64,000 nucleotides of DNA from Nemopilema nomurai (GCA_003864495.1 ML133471.1:2490217-2554216), one strand, 5' to 3'; counted from the first letter of the stretch, positions 1-11,712 are shown. Notes: generated by a model not told the origin, from the letters alone. Numbers and translations are program-made.

Positions 1-247
1 ATTTGATAAACCTGAAGTGAAATTTCAAGACCCTTTTGCCTAATGAACAGGAATATTGATTGATTTCATTAATTAAAATATTTTTTGAGAAAATTTTCCG
101 TTTAAATCTGTGTTACCCTTGAAAAGTTGTCGATTCTACTAAAGTAAAGCCGCTCGATCTGTTGTGAGAATTTGAAGCTTTGCAATTGAAAAACTTCATG
201 TATCCATTTTCCTGTGTGATGGAATACAATTAAAGCCTGCAAAAAGT

Positions 248-287
248 TTGAGTTACGTATCTAATATAGTTTTGGAGAAAAACTCAA
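248..287. repeat. Conserved nested inverted repeat in the satellite core (type example)
   Basis: Within the most constant part of the monomer, agtttt (268-273) and aaaact (279-284) form a perfect 6-bp inverted repeat around a ggaga loop. An outer pair, ttgagtt (248-254) and aactcaa (281-287), overlaps it as an alternative 7-bp pairing with a longer loop. The element recurs in nearly every monomer in the window, including the diverged blocks. It could be a protein-binding site or a cruciform/RNA hairpin, or simply be carried by homogenisation. Function is inference only. Confidence 0.6.
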
Positions 288-3200
288 TCGTACAAAGTGT
301 AAAGTATCTGATATAGTCGGAAAATCTCTGCAAGTTTCGACATTCAGCGTCAATACAATCGCATTTTTAAAGAAAACTGTTAACAATTTGATAAACCTAA
401 AGTGAATTTCAAGACCCTTCTTGCCTAATGAACAGGAATATTGATTGATTTCATTAATTAAAATATTTTTTCTGAGAAAATTTTCCCGTTTAAATCTTGT
501 TACCCTTGAAAAGTTGTCGATTCTACTAAAGTAAAGCTGCTTCGATCTGTTGTGAGAATTGAAGCTTTGCAATTGAAAAACTTCATTATCAGCATTTTCC
601 TGTGTGATGGAATACAATTAAAGCCTGCAAAAAGTTTGAGTTACGTATCTAATATAGTTTTGGAGAAAAACTCAATCGTACAAAGTGTAAAGTATCTGAT
701 ATAGTCGGAAAATCTGCAAGTTTTGACATTCAGCGTCAATACAATCGCATTTTTAAAGAAAACTGTTAACAATTTGATAAACCTGAAGTGAATTTCAAGA
801 CCCTTTTCGCCTAATGAACAGGAATATTGATTTATTTTTAATTAAAATATTTTTTGAGAAAATTTTCCCGTTTAAACTCTGTGTTACCCTTGAAAAGTTG
901 TCGAATTCTACTAAAGTAAAGCTGCTTCGATCTGTTGTGAGAATTGAAGCTTTGCAATTGAAAAACTTCATGTACTCAGCATTTCCTGTGTGATGGAATA
1001 CAATTAAAGCCTGCAAAAAGTTTGAGTTACGTATCTAATATAGTTTTGGAGAAAAACTCAATCGTACAAAGTGTAAAGTATCTGATATAGTCGGAAAATC
1101 TCTGCAAGTTTCGACATTCAGCGTCAATACAATCGCATTTTTAAAGAAAACTGTTAACAATTTGATAAACCTGAAGTGAATTTCAAGACCCTTTTGCCTA
1201 ATGAACAGGAATATTGATTGATTTCATTAATTAAAATATTTTTTCTGAGAAAATTTTCCCGTTTAAATCTGTGTTACCCTTGAAAAGTTGTCGAATTCTT
1301 CTAAAGTAAAGCCGCTTCGATCTGTTGTGAGAATTGAAGCTTTGCAATTGAAAAACTTCATTACTCATTTTCCTGTGTGATGGAATACAATTAAAGCCTG
1401 CAAAAAGTTTGAGTTACGTATCTAATATAGTTTTGGAGAAAAACTCAATCGTACAAAGTGTAAAGTATCTGATATAGTCGGAAAATCTCTGCAAGTTTTG
1501 ACATTCAGCGTCAATACAATCGCATTTTTAAAGAAAACTGTTAACAATTTGATAAACCTGAAGTGAATTTCAAGACCCTTCTTGCCTAATGAACAGGAAT
1601 ATTGATTGATTTCATTAATTAAAATATTTTTTCTGAGAAAATTTTCCCGTTTAAATCTGTGTTCCCTTGAAAAGTTGTCGAATTCTACTAAAGTAAAGCC
1701 GCTCGATCTGTTGTGAGAATTGAAGCTTTGCAATTGAAAAACTTCATTATCCAGCATTTTCCTGTGTGATGGAATACAATTAAAGCCTGCAAAAAGTTTG
1801 AGTTACGTATCTAATATAGTTTTGGAGAAAAACTCAATCGTACAAAGTGTAAAGTATCTGATATAGTCGGAAAATCTGCAAGTTTTGACATTCAGCGTCA
1901 ATACAATCGCATTTTTAAAGAAAACTGTTAACAATTTGATAAACCTGAAGTGAATTTCAAGACCCTTCTTGCCTAATGAACAGGAATATTGATTGATTTC
2001 ATTAATTAAAATATTTTTTCTGAGAAAATTTTCCCGTTTAAATCTTGTTACCCTTGAAAAGTTGTCGAATTCTACTAAAGTAATGCCGTCGATCTGTTGT
2101 GAGAATTGAAGCTTTGCAATTGAAAAACTTCATGATCAGCATTTTCCTGTGTGATGGAATACAATTAAAGCCTGCAAAAAGTTTGAGTTACGTATCTAAT
2201 ATAGTTTTGGAGAAAAACTCAATCGTACAAAGTGTAAAGTATCTGATATAGTCGGAAAATCTGCAAGTTTTGACATTCAGCGTCAATACAATCGCATTTT
2301 TAAAGAAAACTGTTAACAATTTGATAAACCTGAAGTAAATTTCAAGACCCTTCTTGCCTAATGAACAGGAATATTGATTGATTTCATTAATTAAAATATT
2401 TTTCTGAGAAAATTTTCCCGTTTAAACTCTGTGTTACCCTTGAAAAGTTGTAATTCTACTAAAGTAAGCTGCTTCGATCTGTTGTGAGAATTGAAGCTTT
2501 GCAATTGAAAAACTTCATTACTCAGCATTTTCCTGTGTGATGGAATACAATTAAAGCCTGCAAAAAGTTTGAGTTACGTATCTAATATAGTTTTGGAGAA
2601 AAACTCAATCGTACAAAGTGTAAAGTATCTGATATAGTCGGAAAATCTCAAGTTTCGACATTCAGCGTCAATACAATCGCATTTTTAAAGAAAACTGTTA
2701 ACAATTTGATAAACCTGAAGTGAATTTCAAGACCCTTCTTGCCTAATGAACAGGAATATTGATTGATTTCATTAATTAAAATATTTTTTCTGAGAAAATT
2801 TTCCCGTTTAAACTCTGTGTTCCCTTGAAAAGTTGTCGAATTCTACTAAAGTAAAGCTGCTTCGATCTGTTGTGAGAAATTGAAGCTTTGCAATTGAAAA
2901 ACTTCATGTACTCAGCATTTTCCTGTGTGATGGAATACAATTAAAGCCTGCAAAAAGTTTGAGTTACGTATCTAATATAGTTTTGGAGAAAAACTCAATC
3001 GTACAAAGTGTAAAGTATCTGATATAGTCGGAAAATCTCTGCAAGTTTCGACATTCAGCGTCAATACAATCGCATTTTTAAAGAAAACTGTTAACAATTT
3101 GATAAACCTGAAGTGAATTTCAAGACCCTTTTGCCTAATGAACAGGAATATTGATTGATTTCATTAATTAAAATATTTTTTCTGAGAAAATTTTCCCGTT

Positions 3201-6200
3201 TAAACTCTGTGTTACCCTTGAAAAGTTGTGAATTCTACTAAAGTAAAGCTGCTTCGATCTGTTGTGAGAATTGAAGCTTTGCAATTGAAAAACTTCATGT
3301 ACTCAGCATTTCCTGTGTGATGGAATACAATTAAAGCCTGCAAAAAGTTTGAGTTACGTATCTAATATAGTTTTGGAGAAAAACTCAATCGTACAAAGTG
3401 TAAAGTATCTGATATAGTCGGAAAATCTCAAGTTTCGACATTCAGCGTCAATACAATCGCATTTAACTTAATAAACTGAAGTAATTTCAAGACCCTTCTT
3501 GCCTAATGAACAGGAATATTGATTGATTTCATTAATTAAAATATTTTTTCTGAGAAAATTTTCCGTTTAAATCTGTGTTCCCTTGAAAAGTTGTCAATTC
3601 TACTAAAGTAAAGCCGCTCGATCTGTTGTGAGAAATTGAAGCTTTGCAATTGAAAAACTTCATGATCCAGCATTTTCCTGTGTGATGGAATACAATTAAA
3701 GCCTGCAAAAAGTTTGAGTTACGTATCTAATATAGTTTTGGAGAAAAACTCAATCGTACAAAGTGTAAAGTATCTGATATAGTCGGAAAATCTCTCAAGT
3801 TTCGACATTCAGCGTCAATACAATCGCATTTTTAAAGAAAACTGTTAACAATTTGATAAACCTGAAGTGAATTTCAAGACCCTTCTTGCCTAATGAACAG
3901 GAATATTGATTGATTTCATTAATTAAAATATTTTTTCTGAGAAATTTTCCCGTTTAAATCTGTGTTCCCTTGAAAAGTTGTCGAATTTACTAAAGTAAAG
4001 CCGCTCGATCTGTTGTGAGAATTGAAGCTTTGCAATTGAAAAACTTCATTATCCAGCATTTTCCTGTGTGATGGAATACAATTAAAGCCTGCAAAAAGTT
4101 TGAGTTACGTATCTAATATAGTTTTGGAGAAAAACTCAATCGTACAAAGTGTAAAGTATCTGATATAGTCGGAAAATCTCAAGTTTCGACATTCAGCGTC
4201 AATAAATCGCATTTTTAAAGAAAACTGTTAACAATTTGATAAACCTGAAGTGAATTTCAAGACCCTTCTTGCCTAATGAACAGGACTAATGATTGATTTC
4301 ATTAATTAAAATATTTTTTCTGAGAAACTTTTCCCGTTTCAACTCTGTGTTACCCTTGAAAAGTTGTCGAATTCTACTAAAGTAAAGCTGCTTCGATCTG
4401 TTTTGAGAAATTGAAGCTTTGCAATTGAAAAACTTCATGTACTCAGCATTTTCCTGTGTGATGGAATACAATTAAAGCCTGCAAAAAGTTTGAATTACGT
4501 ATCTAATATAGTTTTGGAGAAAAACTCAATCGTACAAAGTGTAAAGTATCTGATATAGTCGGAAAATCTCTGCAAGTTTTGACATTCAGCGTCAATACAA
4601 TCGCATTTTTAAAGAAAATGTTAACAATTTGATAAACTGAATGAATTTCAAGACCTTCTTGCCTAATGAACAGGAATATTGATTGATTTCATTAATTAAA
4701 ATATTTTTTCTGAGAAAATTTTCCGTTTAAATCTGTGTTCCCTTGAAAAGTTGTCGAATTCTACTAAAGTAATGCCTCGATCTGTTGTGAGAATTGAAGC
4801 TTTGCAATTGAAAAACTTCATGCCAGCATTTTCCTGTGTGATGGAATACAATTAAAGCCTGCAAAAAGTTTGAGTTACGTATCTAATATAGTTTTGGAGA
4901 AAAACTCAATCGTACAAAGTGTAAAGTATCTGATATAGTCGGAAAATCTCTGCAAGTTTCGACATTCAGCGTCAATACAATCGCATTTTTAAAGAAAACT
5001 GTTAACAATTTGATAAACTGAAGTGAATTTCATGACCCTTTTTGCCTAATGAACAGGAATATTGATTGATTTCATTAATTAAAATACTTTTTTTGAGAAA
5101 ATTTTCCCGTTTAAACTCTGTGTTACCCTTGAAAAGTTGTCGAATTCTACTAAAGTATGCCGCTTCGATCTGTTGTGAGCAATTGAAGCTTTGCAATTGA
5201 AAAACTTCATATACCAGCATTTTCTGTGTGATGGAATACAATTAAAGCCTGCAAAAAGTTTGAGTTACGTATCTAATATAGTTTTGGAGAAAAACTCAAT
5301 CGTACAAAGTGTAAAGTATCTGATATAGTCGGAAAATCTCTGCAAGTTTTGACATTCAGCGTCAATACAATCGCATTTTTAAAGAAAACTGTTAACAATT
5401 TGATAAACCTGAAGTGAATTTCAAGACCTTCTTGCCTAATGAACAGGAATATTGATTGATTTCATTAATTAAAATATTTTTTCTGAGAAAATTTTCCCGT
5501 TTAAACTCTGTGTTACCCTTGAAAAGTTGTCGAATTCTACTAAAGTAAAGCTGCTTCGATCTGTTGTGAATTGAAGCTTTGCAATTGAAAAACTTCATGT
5601 ATCAGCATTTTCCTGTGTGATGGAATACAATTAAAGCCTGCAAAAAGTTTGAGTTACGTATCTAATATAGTTTTGGAGAAAAACTCAATCGTACAAAGTG
5701 TAAAGTATCTGATATAGTCGGAAAATCTCTGCAAGTTTTGACATTCAGCGTCAATACAATCGCATTTTTAAAGAAAACTGTTAACAATTTGAAAACCTGA
5801 TATGAATTTCAAGACCCTTCTTGCCTAATGAACAGGAATATTGATTGATTTCATTAATTAAAATATTTTTTCTGAGAAAATTTTCCCGTTTAAATCTGTG
5901 TTACCCTTGAAAAGTTGTCGAATTCTACTAAAGTAAAGCCGCTCGATCTGTTGTGAGAATTGAAGCTTTGCAATTGAAAAACTTCATTATCAGCATTTTC
6001 CTGTGTGATGGAATACAATTAAAGCCTGCAAAAAGTTTGAGTTACGTATCTAATATAGTTTTGGAGAAAAACTCAATCGTACAAAGTGTAAAGTATCTGA
6101 TATAGTCGGAAAATCTCTCAAGTTTCGACATTCAGCGTCAATACAATCGCATTTTTAAAGAAAACTGTTAACAATTTGATAAACTGAAGTGAATTTCAAG

Positions 6201-6939
6201 ACCCTTTTGCCTAATGAACAGGAATATTGATTGATTTCATTAATTAAAATATTTTTTCTGAGAAAATTTTCCCGTTTAAACTCTGTGTTACCCTTGAAAA
6301 GTTGTCGAATTCTACTAAAGTAAAGCCGCTTCGATCTGTTGTGAGAATTGAAGCTTTGCAATTGAAAAACTTCATATACCAGCATTTTCCTGTGTGATGG
6401 AATACAATTAAAGCCTGCAAAAAGTTTGAGTTACGTATCTAATATAGTTTTGGAGAAAAACTCAATCGTACAAAGTGTAAAGTATCTGATATAGTCGGAA
6501 AATCTCTGCAAGTTTTGACATTCAGCGTCAATACAATCGCATTTTTAAAGAAAACTGTTAACAATTTGATAAACCTGAAGTAATTTCAAGACCCTTTTTG
6601 CCTAATGAACAGGAATATTGATTGATTTCATTAATTAAAATATTTTTTCTGAGAAAATTTTCCCGTTTAAACTCTGTGTTACCCTTGAAAAGTTGTCGAT
6701 TCTACTAAAGTAATGCTTCGATCTGTTGTGAGAAATTGAAGCTTTGCAATTGAAAAACTTCATGTACTCAGCATTTCCTGTGTGATGGAATACAATTAAA
6801 GCCTGCAAAAAGTTTGAGTTACGTATCTAATATAGTTTTGGAGAAAAACTCAATCGTACAAAGTGTAAAGTATCTGATATAGTCGGAAAATCTGCAAGTT
6901 TCGACATTCAGCGTCAATACAATCGCATTTTTAAAGAAA

Positions 6940-7105
6940 ATGTTAACAATTTGAAAACCTGAATGAATTTCATTGCCTAATGAACAGGAATATTGATTGA
7001 TTTCATTAATTAAAATATTTTTTCTGAGATTTAAACTCTGTGTTACCCTTGAAAAGTTGTCGATCTTTGTAAATTAAGCTTGATGTGAGAATTGAAGGCA
7101 ATTGA
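6940..7105. repeat. Degraded satellite monomer segment
   Basis: The variable half of this monomer lacks several blocks present in its neighbours: the aagaccctt stretch after the tgaatttca motif is missing, the gaaaattttcccg segment is reduced to gagattt, and the ctactaaagtaaagctgcttc region is scrambled. Both sides return to normal monomer sequence. Either a real deletion cluster or a poorly resolved consensus; the latter seems likelier because the losses are patchy. Confidence 0.6.
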
Positions 7106-9760
7106 AAAACTTCATGTACTCAGCATTTTCCTGTGTGATGGAATACAATTAAAGCCTGCAAAAAGTTTGAGTTACGTATCTAATATAGTTTTGGAGAAAA
7201 ACTCAATCGTACAAAGTGTAAAGTATCTGATATAGTCGGAAAATCTCTCAAGTTTCGACATTCAGCGTCAATACAATCGCATTTTTAAAGAAAACTGTTA
7301 ACAATTTGATAAACTGAAGTGAATTTCAGACCCTTTTGCCTAATGAACAGGAATATTGATTGATTTCATTAATTAAAATATTTTTTCTGAGAAAATTTTC
7401 CCGTTTAAACTCTGTGTTACCCTTGAAAAGTTGTCGAATTCTACTGTAACTCTCGATCTGTTGTAGAAATTGAAGCTTTGCAATTGAAAAACTTCATATA
7501 CCATTTTCCTGTGTGATGGAATACAATTAAAGCCTGCAAAAAGTTTGAGTTACGTATCTAATATAGTTTTGGAGAAAAACTCAATCGTACAAAGTGTAAA
7601 GTATCTGATATAGTCGGAAAATCTCTGCAAGTTTTGACATTCAGCGTCAATACAATCGCATTTTTAAAGAAAACTGTTAACAATTTGATAAACCTGAAGT
7701 GAATTTCAAGACCTTCTTGCCTAATGAACAGGAATATTGATTGATTTTATTAATTAAAATATTTTTTCAGAGAAAATTTCCCGTTTAAACTCTGTGTTAC
7801 CCTTGAAAAGTTGTCGAATTCTACTAAGTAAAGCTGCTTCGATCTGTTGTGAGAAATTGAAGCTTTGCAATTGAAAAACTTCATGTACTCAGCATTTTCC
7901 TGTGTGATGGAATACAATTAAAGCCTGCAAAAAGTTTGAGTTACGTATCTAATATAGTTTTGGAGAAAAACTCAATCGTACAAAGTGTAAAGTATCTGAT
8001 ATAGTCGGAAAATCTGCAAGTTTGACATTCAGCGTCAATACAATCGCATTTTTAAAGAAATGTTAACAATTTGATAAACCTGAAGTGAATTTCAAGACCT
8101 TCTTGCCTAATGAACAGGAATATTGATTGATTTCATTAATTAAAATATTTTTTCTGAGAAATTTTCCCGTTTAAACTCTGTGTTACCCTTGAAAAGTTGT
8201 CGAATTCTACTAAAGTAAAGCTGCTCGATCTGTTGTGAGAATTGAAGCTTTGCAATTGAAAAACTTCATGTATCAGCATTTTCCTGTGTGATGGAATACA
8301 ATTAAAGCCTGCAAAAAGTTTGAGTTACGTATCTAATATAGTTTTGGAGAAAAACTCAATCGTACAAAGTGTAAAGTATCTGATATAGTCGGAAAATCTC
8401 TTAAAGTTTCGACATTCAGCGTCAATACAATCGCATTTTTAAAGAAAACTGTTAACAATTTGATAAACCTGAAGTGAATTTCAAGACTCTTCTTGCCTAA
8501 TGAACAGGAATATTGATTGATTTCATTAATTAAAATATTTTTTCAGAGAAAATTTTCCCGTTTAAACTCTGTGTTACCCTTGAAAAGTTGTCGAATTCTA
8601 CTAAAGTAAAGCTGCTTCGATCTGTTTGAGAATTGAAGCTTTGCAATTGAAAAACTTCATGTACTCAGCATTTCCTGTGTGATGGAATACAATTAAAGCC
8701 TGCAAAAAGTTTGAGTTACGTATCTAATATAGTTTTGGAGAAAAACTCAATCGTACAAAGTGTAAAGTATCTGATATAGTCGGAAAATCTCGTAACGTTT
8801 CGACATTCAGCGTCAATACAATCGCATTTTTAAAGAAAACTGTTAACAATTTGATAAACCTGAAGTGAATTTCAAGACCCTTCTTGCCTAATGAACAGGA
8901 ATATTGATTGATTTCATTAATTAAAATATTTTTTCTGAGAAAATTTTCCGTTTAAACTCTGTGTTCCTTGAAAAGTTGTCGTATTCTACTAAAGTATAGC
9001 CGACTCGATCTGTTGTGAGGATTTGAAGCATTGCAATTAAAAAACTTCATTGATCCAGCATTTTCCTGTGTGATGGAATACAATCAAAGCCTGCAAAAAG
9101 TTTGAGTTACGTATCTAATATAGTTTTGGAGAAAAACTCAATCGTACAAAGTGTAAAGTATCTGATATAGTCGGAAAATCTCTGCAAGTTTTGACATTCA
9201 GCGTCAATACAATCGCATTTTTAAAGAAAACTGTTAACAATTTGATAAACCTGAAGTGAATTTCAAGACCTTCTTGCCTAATGAACAGGAATATTGATTG
9301 ATTTCATTAATTAAAATATTTTTTCTGAGAAAATTTTCCGTTTAAATTGTGTTCCCTTGAAAAGTGTCGTATTCTACTAAAGTAATGCCGACTGATCTGT
9401 TTGAGAATTGAAGCTTGCAATTGAAAAACTTCATTGTTTCATCATTTTCCTGTGTGATGGAATACAATTAAAGCCTGCAAAAAGTTTGAGTTAAGTATCT
9501 AATATAGTTTTGGAGAAAAACTCAATCGTACAAAGTGTAAAGTATCTGATATAGTCGGAAAATCAATGCAAGTTTCGACATTCAGCGTCAATACAATCGC
9601 ATTTTCAAAGAAATCGGTTAATAATTTGATAAACTTGAAGTAAATTTCATGAACCTTCTTGCCTAATGAACAGGAATATTGATTGATTTCATTAATTAAA
9701 ATATTTTTTCTAAGAAAATTTTCCCGTTTAAACTCTGTGTTATCCTTGAAAAGTTGTGCT

Positions 9761-9772
9761 ATTCTACTAAAG
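9761..9772. repeat. Left copy of 12-bp target-site duplication, cassette 1
   Basis: attctactaaag is a normal satellite segment. It appears here immediately before the tRNA-like cassette and again immediately after it (9941-9952), where the satellite continues in register. This is the pattern of a target-site duplication made on insertion. Confidence 0.75.
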
Positions 9773-9789
9773 AATCATAGAGAGTGCGG

Positions 9790-9794
9790 AAAAA
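9790..9794 (-). terminator. Pol III-type T5 terminator, copy 1
   Basis: Five A on the plus strand, read as TTTTT on the minus strand, about five bases past the 3' end of the tRNA-like body. Runs of four or more T terminate RNA polymerase III in animals. Confidence 0.5.
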
Positions 9795-9799
9795 TAGCC

Positions 9800-9872
9800 G
9801 ACCCGAGCGGGACTCGAACTCCCGACCCTTGACTTTGTACGTCAAGTGCTCTATCAACTGAGCTATCGGGTC
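9800..9872 (-). tRNA. tRNA-like gene, possibly pseudogene, copy 1
   Basis: Read on the minus strand, the 73-nt unit has a perfect 7-bp acceptor stem (GACCCGA with TCGGGTC), TA at positions 8-9, a GCTC/GAGC D stem with an A-box-like TAGCTCAGTTGATAGAGC, and a B-box-like GTTCGAGTCC. The anticodon arm is abnormal: CTTGAC pairs with GTCAAG, a 6-bp stem closing the loop GTACAAA. Taking T as position 33 gives anticodon ACA (Cys), but counting from the D stem gives TAC with G at 33, so the identity is uncertain. The T stem is also poor (GGGAG against CCCGC), while copy 2 has GCGAG there. A T5 tract follows. It may be transcribed, but as a functional tRNA it is doubtful. Confidence 0.55.
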
Positions 9873-9940
9873 ATGCTTTCAAGCCAGCACTCGAGGCCAA
9901 GCAATTTATCCGCACTGCCCCTCTCTTTTACCGATTGCAC

Positions 9941-9952
9941 ATTCTACTAAAG
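9941..9952. repeat. Right copy of 12-bp target-site duplication, cassette 1
   Basis: Exact repeat of 9761-9772. The satellite then continues with taaagctgcttcgatc in normal order. Confidence 0.75.
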
Positions 9953-11520
9953 TAAAGCTGCTTCGATCTGGTGTTTGAAATTAAAGCTTTGCAATTGAAA
10001 AACTTCATATACTCAGCATTTCCCTGTGTGATGGAATACAATTAAAGCCTGCAAAAACTTTGAGTTACGTATCTAATATAGTTTTGGAGAAAAACTCAAT
10101 CGTACAAAGTGTAAAATATCTGATATAGTCGGAAAATCAATGCAAGTCTCGACATTCAGCTTCAAAACAATCAAATTTCCAAAGAAATCTTTTAACAATT
10201 TGATAAACCTGAAGTGAATTTCAAGACCATTCCTGCCTAATGTACAGGAATATTTATTGATTTCATTGATTAAAATATTTTTTCTGAGAAAATTTTCCTG
10301 TTTAAACTCTGTGTTACCCTTAAAAAGTTGTGCAATTCTACTAAAGTAAAGCTGCTTCGATCTGTTGTGAGAAATTGAAGCTTTGCAATTGAAAAACTTC
10401 ATGTACTCAGCATTTCCCTGTGTGATGGAATACAATCAGAGCCTGCAAAAAGTTTGAGTTAAGGTATCTAATATAGTTTCGGAAAAAAAACTCAATCGTA
10501 CAAAGTGTAAAGTATCTGATATAGTCGAAAAATCAATACAAGTTTTGACATTCAGCGGCAATACAATGGCATTTTCAAAGAAAACTGTTATCAATTTGAT
10601 AAACATGAAGTGAGTTTCAAGAGCCTTTCTTGCCTAATGAACAGGAATATTGACTGATTTCATTAATTAAAATATTTTTTCTGAGAAAATTTTCCGTTTA
10701 AATTGTGTGTTCCCCATGAAAAGTTGTCGTATTCTACTAAAGTAAAGCTGCTTCGATCTGTTGTGAGAAATTGAAGCTTTGCAATTGAAAAACTTCATGT
10801 ACTCAGCATTTCCCTGTGTGATGGAATACAATTAAAGCCTGCAAAAACTTTGAGTTCCGTATCTAATATAGTTTTGGAGAAAAACTCAATCGTACAAAGT
10901 GTAAAATATCTGATATAGTCGGAAAATCTCTCCAAGTTCCGACATTCAGCTTCAAAACAATCGAATTTTCGAAGAAATCTGTTCATAATTCGATAAACTT
11001 GAAGTAACTTTCATGGCGCTTTTTGCCTAATGAACAGGAATATTGACTGATTTCATTAATTAAAATATTTTTTCTGAGAAAATTTTCCGTTTAAATTGTG
11101 TGTTCCCCTTGAAAAGTTGTCGTATTCTACCAAAGTAATGCCGACTGAATCTGTTTCTGAGAATTTGAAGCATTGCAATTGGAAAACTTCATTGGTTTCA
11201 TCATTTTCCTGTGTGATGGAATACAATCAAAGCCTGCAAAAAGTTTGAGTTAAGGTATCTAATATAGTTTTGGAGAAAAACTCAATCGTACAAAGTGTAA
11301 AGTATCTGATATAGTCGGAAAATCAATGGAAGTTTCGACAATCAGCGTCAATATCTTTGCATTTTCAAAGAAATCGGTTAATAATTTGATAAACTTGAAG
11401 TAAATTTCATGGACCTTCTTGCCTAATGAACAGGAATATTGATTGATTTCATTAATTAAAATATTTTTTCTAAGAAAATTTTCCCGTTTAAACTCTGTGT
11501 TATCCTTGAAAAGTTGTGCT

Positions 11521-11532
11521 ATTCTACTAAAG
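11521..11532. repeat. Left flank duplication, cassette 2
   Basis: attctactaaag immediately before the second cassette, identical to the left flank of cassette 1. The right flank at 11,701-11,712 differs by one base (tttctactaaag). Confidence 0.7.
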
Positions 11533-11549
11533 AATCATAGAGAGTGCGG

Positions 11550-11554
11550 AAAAA
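11550..11554 (-). terminator. Pol III-type T5 terminator, copy 2
   Basis: Same TTTTT on the minus strand just past the tRNA-like body as in copy 1. Confidence 0.45.
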
Positions 11555-11559
11555 TAGCC

Positions 11560-11632
11560 GACCCGAGCGGGACTCAAACTCGCGACCCTTGACTTTGTAC
11601 GTCAAGTGCTCTATCAACTGAGCTATCGGGTC
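11560..11632 (-). pseudogene. tRNA-like gene, copy 2, probable pseudogene
   Basis: Same acceptor, D arm and anomalous anticodon arm as copy 1. The T arm is better paired here (GCGAG with CCCGC, one A-C mismatch), suggesting an ancestral GCGGG/CCCGC stem. However, the loop reads TTTGAGT, so the nearly invariant C56 of the T loop and B box is lost. Copies 1 and 2 thus carry different lesions. With the shared faulty anticodon arm, a functional tRNA is unlikely. Confidence 0.5.
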
Positions 11633-11700
11633 ATGCTTTCAAGCCAGCACTCGAGGCCAAGCAATTTATCCGCACTGCCCCTCTCTTTTACCGATTGCAC

Positions 11701-11712
11701 TTTCTACTAAAG
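11701..11712. repeat. Right flank duplication, cassette 2
   Basis: tttctactaaag, one mismatch to the left flank at 11,521-11,532; normal satellite follows. Confidence 0.65.

Larger units (their letters stand above)
1..8940. repeat. Satellite array, block A (about 387-bp monomers)
   Basis: Head-to-tail monomers; the anchor gatggaatacaattaaagcc recurs near 218, 606, 993, 1379, 1768, 2153, 2537 and 2926, giving periods of 384-389 bp. Each monomer holds a very constant stretch of about 110 bp (from the anchor through the tatagtcggaaaatc motif) and a more variable remainder containing an AT-rich ttaattaa-type core. Monomers here are very similar but shortened by many 1-4 base losses relative to the roughly 394-bp monomers elsewhere. 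No convincing gene was seen on either strand. The array is open at the left edge of the window. Its role could be centromeric or heterochromatic, but nothing here proves that. Confidence 0.97.
9773..9940 (-). mobile_element. 168-bp tRNA-bearing insertion in the satellite, copy 1
   Basis: Non-satellite sequence flanked by a 12-bp direct duplication of the satellite. Inside are a tRNA-like gene on the minus strand and a near-terminal inverted repeat: agtgcggaaaaat at 9783-9795 against atttatccgcact at 9904-9916 (12 of 13 match when reverse-complemented). The internal order on the minus strand is leader of about 68 bp, tRNA-like body, T5 tract. It could be a tRNA-derived SINE-like insertion or a small non-autonomous inverted-repeat element carrying a tRNA gene. 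There is no poly-A or simple-repeat tail, which argues mildly against a classic SINE. Confidence 0.65.
11533..11700 (-). mobile_element. 168-bp tRNA-bearing insertion in the satellite, copy 2
   Basis: Identical in length to copy 1 and exactly 1,760 bp downstream, at the same point in the monomer. It differs at two bases only: 11,576 (a; g at 9816) and 11,582 (g; c at 9822). Same insertion point and near identity mean that one insertion was later copied with its surrounding monomers, rather than two independent insertions. The 1,760-bp unit equals four monomers plus the 168-bp cassette. Confidence 0.7.

Noticed and set aside
1..8940. CRISPR array
   Set aside because: Repeats are about 387 bp with no short repeat-spacer structure, and the window is eukaryotic.
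9773..9940. Typical functional tRNA gene of known isotype
   Set aside because: The extra base, 6-bp anticodon stem and faulty T arm prevent a safe isotype call, so only 'tRNA-like' is stated.
10073..10435. 120-codon open frame on the minus strand of the satellite, seen again at 12,225-12,587 and 37,526-37,888 and in shortened forms throughout
   Set aside because: It recurs only because the monomer recurs. Here it would begin at TTG, not ATG, it is broken by frameshifts in most monomers, has no splice or Kozak context, and shows no recognisable domain. I treat it as non-coding.
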